DNA from: an uncultured Caulobacter sp. | GTDB taxonomy: Bacteria > Pseudomonadota > Alphaproteobacteria > Caulobacterales > Caulobacteraceae | Reading direction: 5' to 3' | Assembly: GCA_937991555.1 (NCBI GenBank) | Contig: CALKHU010000113.1 | Location: forward strand, 1 to 20,097 | DNA: 20,097 nt | Part shown: positions 15,130 to 20,097 of the stretch, in pieces | How the letters are laid out: each line of letters begins with the position of its first letter | How positions within the stretch are numbered: position 1 is the first letter of the stretch | Notes under the pieces: model-generated | What the model saw: only the letters and a program-made list of their open reading frames with translations | What the model was told of the DNA's origin: nothing | The model's database searches: none | Program-made: the position numbers and the translations under genes

Positions 15130-16190
15130 GCCGCCCGCCGCTCCCGGGCGAGCGAGGCCATGTCGATGACGAAGCGGTACTTCACGTCCGACCGCTCCAT
15201 CCGCTCGTAGGCGTGGTTGATGTCCTGGATGGCGATCGTCTCGCAGTCGGGCAGCACGCCCTTGGCGGCGCAGAAGTCGAGCATCTCCTGGGTTTCGGCG
15301 ATGCCGCCGATCGGCGATCCGCTGACCCGCCGCCGCCCGCCGAGCAGCAGGCCGCTGTGGAAGGGCGGCAGCTCGTCGATGGCGCCGACGATGACCAGCG
15401 AGCCGTCGATGTCGAGCAGCGGCAGGTAGGGCTGCAGCTTGTGGGCCACCGGGATGGTGTCGATGATCAGGTCGAAGCCGTTTCGCGCCGCCCGCATGGC
15501 GTCCCGGTCGCTGGACAGCAGCACGTGCTGCGCGCCCAGCGCCGCCGCGTCGGCCCGCTTGGACTCCGAGCCCGTGATGACGGTGACCTCGCAGCCCATG
15601 GCGACGCCGAACTTCACCGCCATGTGGCCCAGCCCGCCCAGGCCCGCCACGCCCAGCCGCGTTCCCGGCCCGGCCTTCCAGGTCTTGAGCGGCGAATAGG
15701 TGGTGATCCCGGCGCAGAGCAGCGGCGCCGCGCGGGTGACGTCCAGCCCGTCGGGGACCTTCAGCACGAAGGCCTCGCGGACCACGATGTGGTCGGAATA
15801 GCCGCCGAAGGTCAGCTCGCCCGTGATCCGGTCCTTGCCGTTGTAGGTGCCGGTCGAGCGGTTGCGGCACAGCTGCTCCTCGCCCTTGCGGCACTGGTCG
15901 CAGTCCATGCAGCTGTCGACCAGGCAGCCGACCGCCGCCAGGTCGCCCTCGCGGAAGCGGCGCACCTGCGGGCCGACGGCGCTGACCCGCCCGACGATCT
16001 CGTGGCCCGGGCAGCAGGGGTAGATCGTCCCGCCCCAGTCGTTGCGGGCGGTGTGCAGGTCGGAATGGCAGACGCCGCAGTAGAGGATGTCGATCTTCAC
16101 ATCGTCCGGCCGCAACGCCCGCCGCTCGAAATGGAAGGCGGCCAGCGGCGATGCGGCGTCCTGGGCGGCGTATCCGACAGCGTAAGGCAT
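15126..16190 (-). CDS. Zinc-dependent NAD(P) alcohol dehydrogenase, CAD/YahK type
   Basis: A 354-residue medium-chain dehydrogenase that interconverts alcohols and aldehydes using NAD(P)H. The catalytic zinc region is YCGVCHSDLH with C41, followed by PGHEIVG with H63 and E64. The structural zinc is held by C94, C97, C100 and C108. The Rossmann loop is VAGLGGLGHMAVKFG. The motif pattern and length are those of cinnamyl-alcohol-dehydrogenase-like bacterial enzymes, which are mostly NADP-dependent broad-range aldehyde reductases. The ATG has GGAG six bases upstream. Its TGA overlaps the GTG of the Crp/Fnr regulator, so the two are co-translated. It is divergent from the DUF819 gene. Confidence 0.93.
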   Translation of the reverse strand: MPYAVGYAAQDAASPLAAFHFERRALRPDDVKIDILYCGVCHSDLHTARNDWGGTIYPCCPGHEIVGRVSAVGPQVRRFREGDLAAVGCLVDSCMDCDQCRKGEEQLCRNRSTGTYNGKDRITGELTFGGYSDHIVVREAFVLKVPDGLDVTRAAPLLCAGITTYSPLKTWKAGPGTRLGVAGLGGLGHMAVKFGVAMGCEVTVITGSESKRADAAALGAQHVLLSSDRDAMRAARNGFDLIIDTIPVAHKLQPYLPLLDIDGSLVIVGAIDELPPFHSGLLLGGRRRVSGSPIGGIAETQEMLDFCAAKGVLPDCETIAIQDINHAYERMERSDVKYRFVIDMASLARERRAA

Positions 16191-16264
16191 TGGGGGCTCC
16201 GGCGTCTGAATTCGAACAACCGTATGACACTCGGCGCCGTCTGGTAAGCGGTCGCGCGCGCCGG

Positions 16265-16290
16265 CGCCCGACGGGAGCTCCCGTGGGGCG
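16265..16290. repeat. 26-bp near-perfect palindrome in the ADH-DUF819 gap
   Basis: The arms CGCCCGACGGGAG and CTCCCGTGGGGCG pair at 12 of 13 positions with no loop. The core ACGGGAGCTCCCGT (16271-16284) is perfect. It lies in the 194-nt gap between two divergent genes, where a terminator is not expected. An operator or a cruciform-forming element is more likely. The rest of this gap shows only GC-rich sequence and no convincing promoter boxes. Confidence 0.5.
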
Positions 16291-16349
16291 CGGCGGGGTA
16301 GGCGGGGCGGCGGGGTTATGCCTCTAATGCTGTCGGGGAGAGGCGATTC

Positions 16350-16394
16350 ATGTTGATGACGACGAGCGGCGCGGGGCGCGCGCCATGGCCCTGA
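16350..16394 (+). CDS. Possible 14-residue upstream ORF overlapping the DUF819 start
   Basis: ATG at 16350 is preceded by GGGGAGAGG (16335-16343), the only good ribosome site in this region. It encodes MLMTTSGAGRAPWP and ends in TGA at 16392-16394, overlapping the first codons of the DUF819 gene by 10 nt in another frame. The DUF819 ATG itself has only a poor site. The small ORF may couple translation to DUF819 by re-initiation. It is too short to judge by coding bias. Confidence 0.3.
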   Translation: MLMTTSGAGRAPWP

Positions 16395-17542
16395 TCCAGT
16401 CGCCGCTGGGCATACTGCTCGCCCTTCTGGTCTCCGTCGCCGCCGCCGAGGTGCTGGGCAGGGTCCGTTACGGGCGCGCCCTCGGGCCGGCGCTGATCGT
16501 CATCATCCTCGGCGCCCTGCTGGCCAACCTGCGGCTCATCCCGCCGGCCGGCGCGGGCGGACCGGTCTATGACGTGGTTTTCGCGGTCGTCATGCCCGCG
16601 GCGATCTTCCTCGTCCTGCTCGAGGCCAACCTCAAGGCGCTCAGGCGCGCCGGCGGCCCGATGATGATCGCCTTCTTCATCGGCGCGGCGGGCACCGTGG
16701 CCGGCGTGCTCGCGGCGGTCGCCCTGACGCCCGCGCGCGCCATGCTCGGCGACAAGCTCGCCGCCCTGTCCGGCATGTACGCGGGCACCTACATCGGCGG
16801 CAGCGCCAACTTCAACGCCATCGCGCTGCACTTCGGGGTCGCCCGGGACGGGGGGCTCTACACGGCGGCGGTGGTCGCCGACAACGTGCTGACGGGCGTC
16901 TGGGTGGTCGCTACGCTGGCCCTGCCGCCGCTGCTCCTGAAGACCGGCCTGTTCGGCGCCCGGCGCGTCGCCGCCGCCGTCCCGGTGGACGCCGGGAGCG
17001 CGCCGCCGCCGCCGCTCACCGGCGTCCTCGCCGTGGCCGCGCCGGTCACGGTCGCCCTCGCCGGGGTGCTGGCGTCGGACCTGCTCGCGGGACTGCTCGC
17101 CGACCTGGGCGCGCCGGTGCCCTCGGTGATCATCCTGACCACCCTCGCGCTGATCGTCGCCCAGACGCCGTTCGTCCACCGCATGACGCTCGGCCGCCCC
17201 ATGGGACTGGCGGCGATCTACCTGTTCCTGGCCGTGGTCGGGGCGAGCGCGGACGTCGGGGCGCTCGTCGCCGCCGGCCCCGTCGGACTGATGCTGATGG
17301 CCTTCGTGGTCATCATCGTGCTGGTCCACGCGGCGATCCTGATCGTGGCGGGATGGCTGCTGCGCATCGATCCGGACATCATCGCGATCGCCTCGAACGC
17401 CAACATCGGCGGCGCCAGCAGCGCCCTGTCGTTGGCCGAGAGCCTCGGGCGGGAGGATCTGGCCCTGCCCGCGGTGCTGGCCGGCACGGTCGGCACGGCC
17501 ATCGGCACCTATGTCGGCTTCATGGTCGCGGGCATCCTCTAG
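16385..17542 (+). CDS. DUF819 family integral membrane protein
   Basis: This 385-residue protein is almost entirely membrane helices, about ten to eleven. Runs of hydrophobic residues start at residue 6 (LGILLALLVSVAAAEVLG) and continue to the C-terminus. Conserved glycine-rich segments match the DUF819 (YjcL-like) family: MYAGTYIGGSANFNAIA (about 137-153), then near the C-terminus SNANIGGASSALSLAESLG and AGTVGTAIGTYVGFMV. The paired GG-x-x-N/S segments in the two halves suggest an inverted-repeat transporter fold. The substrate is unknown. The ATG has a weak ribosome site and may depend on the upstream small ORF. The stop shares the CTAG at 17539-17542 with the convergent acetyltransferase gene. 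Confidence 0.88.
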   Translation: MALIQSPLGILLALLVSVAAAEVLGRVRYGRALGPALIVIILGALLANLRLIPPAGAGGPVYDVVFAVVMPAAIFLVLLEANLKALRRAGGPMMIAFFIGAAGTVAGVLAAVALTPARAMLGDKLAALSGMYAGTYIGGSANFNAIALHFGVARDGGLYTAAVVADNVLTGVWVVATLALPPLLLKTGLFGARRVAAAVPVDAGSAPPPPLTGVLAVAAPVTVALAGVLASDLLAGLLADLGAPVPSVIILTTLALIVAQTPFVHRMTLGRPMGLAAIYLFLAVVGASADVGALVAAGPVGLMLMAFVVIIVLVHAAILIVAGWLLRIDPDIIAIASNANIGGASSALSLAESLGREDLALPAVLAGTVGTAIGTYVGFMVAGIL

Positions 17543-18108
17543 CCGGCGCTCGCCTCGAGCCCGTCCGCGCGGTCCAGCGCCTTGTAGAAGTAGGTCGTGT
17601 CGCAGGGCGCGCCGTCCGGCAGCAGGGCGTAGCCCGGGATCACCCCGACCCGCGTCCAACCGGAACGCTCATACAGCCGCTCGGCGTCGGCGCTGGCGGT
17701 GTCCAGCACCAGCAGCGTCTTGCCCACCGCCCGCGCCGCATCCTCCGCCGCCGCCATCAGCAGGGCGCCGACGCCCTGCCGGCGCGCCCGGCGATGGACC
17801 AGCATCTTCGAGACGTCCCCGCGATGCGGCTGGTTCGGCGGCTGGGCCAGCACGACCTGGACCGTGCCGACCACGCCGTCCGCGTCCTCGGCGACGATCA
17901 GGATGCGCTCGCCGGCGGCCGCCCCGGCGATGACCCCGCTCCAGTAGGCGTCGGCCTCGCTGCGGCTCATCGGCCAAAGGAAGCTGACCGAAGCCCCGCC
18001 CTCGACGCAGTCGAGCAGGACATCGGCGAGCCCGGCCGCCCGCGCCGACGTGGCCCCGGCGTCGAGCACGCGGAGGCTGACGCCCATGGGGTGCGCCCCG
18101 GCCGTCAC
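17539..18108 (-). CDS. GNAT-family N-acetyltransferase
   Basis: A 189-residue single-domain GNAT. The acetyl-CoA pyrophosphate-binding motif A is KMLVHRRARRQGVGALLMAAAED (R/Q-x-x-G-x-G form). It is followed by TLLVLDTASADAERLYERSGW, the usual beta5-alpha4 motif, and a C-terminal TTYFYKAL strand. The substrate, amine or small molecule, cannot be told. The GTG at 18108 overlaps the TGA of the Inh-like gene as GTGA. ATG 18087 (seven codons shorter) is an alternative start. The gene converges with DUF819 and both stops lie in one CTAG. Confidence 0.88.
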   Translation of the reverse strand: MTAGAHPMGVSLRVLDAGATSARAAGLADVLLDCVEGGASVSFLWPMSRSEADAYWSGVIAGAAAGERILIVAEDADGVVGTVQVVLAQPPNQPHRGDVSKMLVHRRARRQGVGALLMAAAEDAARAVGKTLLVLDTASADAERLYERSGWTRVGVIPGYALLPDGAPCDTTYFYKALDRADGLEASAG

Positions 18109-18686
18109 CCGACCGGGCTGCCGGCCGGATCGGCCGCAGGGGCCTCGCCGGGCGTGTCCCGCACCAGCTCGAGCCCGCCGCCGATGAACCGCCCCTCGAC
18201 GAACTTCAGCCGCCGCGCCTCCTGGCCCATGCGGTCGTAGAACACCAGTTCGCCCATCTGCACCCGCCAGGTGCGCAGCTGCTCCAGCCGTCCGGGACAG
18301 CCGGTAGCGGTGGCCGGCCGCACGCCGAGGAAACCCGCCTTCTCGCCGAGCACGACCCGGCAGTCGCCCGTATCGCGGCCGCCGTCGCTCATCCGCCAGG
18401 CCCCGAAGGCGTCCTCCTTCTTCGCCGGCTCGGCGAGGCGGCGCAGCCGCGCCTGTTCCGGGTCGGCCGCGTCGGCGATGGCCCCGGCGATCGCCGCCCC
18501 CAGCGCCTCGCCGTCGACGCCGATGGTGACTTCCGTCGACCGCGTGCGCGTCTCGGTACGGGTCTTCGTGCCTTCGGTGGTCGTCGTGGTGGTCGAGCGC
18601 GTGGTCGTCGTGGTGCTCGACTGGGCGAGCGCGACGCCGCCGCTGAACGCGAGCAGGGCGGCGGCGAGGGCGATGGTCCTGAACAT
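18105..18686 (-). CDS. Secreted AprI/Inh-like protease-inhibitor-domain protein
   Basis: This 193-residue protein has a clear Sec signal (MFRTIALAAALLAFSGGVALA, cleaved near residue 21). A low-complexity Thr/Arg-rich linker follows (about residues 23-52). After a helical stretch comes a ~90-residue domain resembling AprI/Inh metalloprotease inhibitors. That domain has GAWRMSD, a Cys in GDCRVVLG, a Cys in TGCPG that could form the single disulfide, RTWRVQMGELVFYD and a final beta strand. Periplasmic location is expected. No serralysin-type protease is encoded in the window, so inhibitor function is not shown; many family members are envelope proteins of unknown role. GGGGA six bases before the ATG supports the start. 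It overlaps the GNAT gene by 4 nt. Confidence 0.78.
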   Translation of the reverse strand: MFRTIALAAALLAFSGGVALAQSSTTTTTRSTTTTTTEGTKTRTETRTRSTEVTIGVDGEALGAAIAGAIADAADPEQARLRRLAEPAKKEDAFGAWRMSDGGRDTGDCRVVLGEKAGFLGVRPATATGCPGRLEQLRTWRVQMGELVFYDRMGQEARRLKFVEGRFIGGGLELVRDTPGEAPAADPAGSPVG

Positions 18687-18741
18687 GGCGAATCCCCGGA
18701 AGCGATACTGCGGCGAGGATACCGTTCGCCGCCGGGGCCGC

Positions 18742-19395
18742 CTATTCCCCGAACAGGTCCGGCTCCGCCTCGAGCACGGCGCGGGCCACGGCGCGCGTCA
18801 GTTCGCGGCCCTGTTCGCCCGCCGCTTCGTCGAGCCGCGCGACCACCTCGCGGGCGACCGCGACGGAGCGCGGCATCCGGCGCAGCAGGTATTCGTACAG
18901 GTCCGGCGCCGGCCGCCGGAGTTTCTCCCGGAACAGCGCCTCGAGCACGGCGATCATCAGCCCGTCGTCCGGCTCGCCCAGCTCGGCCACGGTCAGGGCG
19001 TTCAGCCGCGAGCGCAGGTCGGGCAGGGCGCTTCGCCAGGCCGCGGGGCGCGTGCGCGCGGTCAGCAGCAGCCCGCCCTCGGCCGCCGCGCGGTTGATCA
19101 GGTGGAACAGCGCCTCGTCGCCGGCCCGGTCGGCGTCCTCGACCAGCACCGGCCCCCCGGCCGGCAGCTCGTCGCCCGGCGTCCAGCTCGTCGCCCCCGC
19201 CCGCCGCGCCCAGATCGTCGCCAGGTGCGTCTTGCCGGCGCCCTCGGGCCCGACCAGCGCCAGCGTCCCGCCCGGCCAGGCCGGCCAGCGGTCGACCAGC
19301 GCCAGGGCTTCGGCGTTCGCCCCCGACTCCACGAACGCCGCGCGCGTCAGCACGGGCGGATGGGCGAGCGGAAAGGAAAGCTGGCGGGCGGTCAC
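18742..19395 (-). CDS. hdaA: HdaA, DnaA-related regulator of replication initiation
   Basis: HdaA, with the DNA-loaded beta clamp, stimulates ATP hydrolysis by DnaA and so prevents re-initiation. The 217-residue protein begins with the clamp-binding motif QLSFPL (residues 5-10). The AAA+ core has Walker A GPEGAGKTH with K55, Walker B VLVEDAD with D87/D89, and LLLTAR near sensor 1. An arginine-rich lid follows (RMPRSVAVAREVVARLDEAA). It lacks the DnaA DNA-binding domain, as expected. The start is GTG 19395 with no ribosome-binding site; TAAATC lies a few bases upstream, which could mean a short-leader or leaderless transcript. It is followed after 55 nt by the Inh-like gene. Confidence 0.93.
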   Translation of the reverse strand: MTARQLSFPLAHPPVLTRAAFVESGANAEALALVDRWPAWPGGTLALVGPEGAGKTHLATIWARRAGATSWTPGDELPAGGPVLVEDADRAGDEALFHLINRAAAEGGLLLTARTRPAAWRSALPDLRSRLNALTVAELGEPDDGLMIAVLEALFREKLRRPAPDLYEYLLRRMPRSVAVAREVVARLDEAAGEQGRELTRAVARAVLEAEPDLFGE

Positions 19396-19449
19396 GGGGG
19401 TGATTTACCACGCGAGCCACGCGAGGCGACCTGCGCCGGCGCCCTCGCC

Positions 19450-19478
19450 GGGGATAGAGCCAGCTGTGCTGGGGATAG
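19450..19478. promoter_or_regulatory. Direct repeat enclosing an inverted repeat upstream of hdaA
   Basis: The octamer GGGGATAG occurs at 19450-19457 and 19471-19478, 21 bp apart, about two helical turns. Between them is a perfect inverted repeat CCAGC-TGT-GCTGG (19460-19472). The block lies 55-83 bp upstream of the hdaA GTG. It looks like a protein-binding site, but no regulator can be named. Confidence 0.3.
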
Positions 19479-19498
19479 TTGCCCCAACCCTTCTCTCA

Positions 19499-19676
19499 TC
19501 CGCTCATCCTCGCGGAAGCGAGGACCCAGGTTTACGGCCGGCGCACTCATGGTCAGGGATTGGCCTGGGCCAGACAGGGTCAGACACCAGGGTGTCTGAC
19601 CCGAACATCGCCACTCACCGCGATGGGCCGCTGTATCGAGAAAAGCCCGGCCCTCGCTTCGGCGAGGAGGAGCGGA
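19499..19676. repeat. Paired REP-like inverted repeat in the hdaA-aspS gap
   Basis: The left arm (19499-19529) and the reverse complement of the right arm (19646-19676) match at 26 of 31 positions. Each arm contains its own hairpin: TCCTCGC-GGAA-GCGAGGA at 19507-19524 and CCTCGC-TTCG-GCGAGG at 19652-19667. The TCATCCTCGCGGAAGCGAGG core looks like a dispersed element of Caulobacter relatives. It makes up nearly half of the 387-nt gap (19396-19782), which holds no gene. Confidence 0.65.
19577..19602. repeat. Perfect palindrome inside the hdaA-aspS repeat
   Basis: GGGTCAGACACC and GGTGTCTGACCC are exact reverse complements separated by AG. The GGGTCAGACACC sequence resembles REP elements mobilised by RAYT transposases. 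It is nested in the centre of the larger inverted repeat at 19499-19676, which suggests one element inserted into another. Confidence 0.7.
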
Positions 19677-19782
19677 TTTGAAAAGCGGGCGCGGGCACAA
19701 AGGCGCCCCGAATCCTTGACTTTCCACCCCCTCCATGCGCCTTTCCGCGCCTCCTGAATTCCGGATTCAAGACGACTTTCCC

Positions 19783-20097
19783 ATGCACGCCTATCGCACG
19801 CACACCTGTGGCCAGCTCCGTGGTTCGGACACCGGCGCGAATGTCCGCCTGTCGGGCTGGATCCACCGCAAGCGCGACCACGGCGGCCTGGTCTTCGTCG
19901 ACCTGCGCGACCACTACGGCCTGACCCAGCTGGTGGTCTCGCCCTCGACCCCGGGCTTTGACCTGGTCGAGCGCGTGCGCACCGAGAGCGTGATCCGCGT
20001 CGACGGCGAGGTGGTCGCCCGGTCGCCCGAAACCATCAACCCCAACCTGCCGACCGGCGAGATCGAGATCCGCGTCTCGGGCGTCGAGGTTCTGTCG
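19783..20097 (+). CDS. aspS: Aspartyl-tRNA synthetase, N-terminal part (cut by window)
   Basis: The first 105 residues of an AspS that continues past the window. AspS charges tRNA-Asp in the cytosol. The visible part is the N-terminal OB-fold anticodon-binding domain, with VRLSGWIHRKRDHGGLVFVDL and HYGLTQLVVSP typical of bacterial AspS. The subsequent strands IRVDGEVVARSPETINPNLP and IEIRVSGVEVLS are also typical. The start at 19783 gives the expected MHAYRTHTCG N-terminus. No strong ribosome site is seen. A TTGACT at 19716-19721 may be a -35 box, but no good -10 follows. Upstream sequence 19710-19714 and 19764-19768 holds two GANTC sites. Confidence 0.96.
   Translation, partial: MHAYRTHTCGQLRGSDTGANVRLSGWIHRKRDHGGLVFVDLRDHYGLTQLVVSPSTPGFDLVERVRTESVIRVDGEVVARSPETINPNLPTGEIEIRVSGVEVLS

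Noticed and set aside
15130..16230. An open frame that would fuse ~366 residues upstream onto the Crp/Fnr regulator
   Set aside because: The upstream part runs out of frame through the alcohol dehydrogenase. The regulator is complete from GTG 15129.
1..20097. CRISPR arrays, tRNA genes, insertion sequences, toxin-antitoxin or phage-defence systems
   Set aside because: No regularly spaced repeats, cloverleaf, transposase or defence-type domain was found. The XRE gene pairs with a transporter, not a toxin.

Overview
The window is GC-rich, densely coded bacterial DNA with third-position GC bias and long open antisense frames. The gene set points to an alphaproteobacterium, most likely Caulobacteraceae: an HdaA-type DnaA homologue with an N-terminal clamp-binding motif, a Caulobacter-like AspS N-terminus, a ppk-ppx pair, a DUF2892/Crp pair, and intergenic palindromic repeats of the kind I associate with that family. 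The genus cannot be fixed from the sequence alone. No tRNA, rRNA, CRISPR array, prophage or transposase was seen.

Layout. 1-1916 (minus): a SulP anion transporter, cut by the window edge, behind a small XRE regulator with a palindromic operator over its promoter. 1930-3858 (minus): purM, purN and a small zinc-ribbon-like protein. A 105-bp palindromic repeat separates purM from purN, and purN and the zinc-ribbon gene share one base. 3953-6176 (plus): ribonuclease D, a second copy of the same repeat, then a HAD phosphatase. 6194-12716 (minus): ppk, ppx, a sphingosine-1-phosphate-lyase-like PLP enzyme and a Tat-exported erythromycin-esterase-like protein. A strong Pho-box match precedes ppk. 12821-14225: a diiron-type metallo-beta-lactamase-fold protein divergent from a TetR regulator, with an inverted repeat between them. 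14222-16190 (minus): alcohol dehydrogenase, a Crp/Fnr regulator (4-nt overlap) and a DUF2892 membrane protein. 16385-17542 (plus): a DUF819 membrane protein. 17539-19395 (minus): hdaA, a secreted Inh-like protein and a GNAT acetyltransferase, the last two overlapping by 4 nt. 19396-19782: a repeat-filled gap. 19783 to the end (plus): the N-terminus of aspS.

How the genes work together. Most of the window is core metabolism: purine synthesis, polyphosphate turnover, RNA processing, replication control and tRNA charging. Small accessory regulator-target modules (XRE-SulP, TetR-MBL, Crp-DUF2892) sit between them. The most informative non-coding signals are the Pho box at ppk, a TGTGAC-N3-GTCACA site overlapping the Crp stop codon, and a hairpin that buries the DUF2892 ribosome-binding site. 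Two convergent gene pairs also share a single CTAG for both stop codons. I did not find a convincing new multi-gene system. The best leads are the regulatory signals, the sphingolipid-lyase-like gene and the coupled zinc-ribbon protein.
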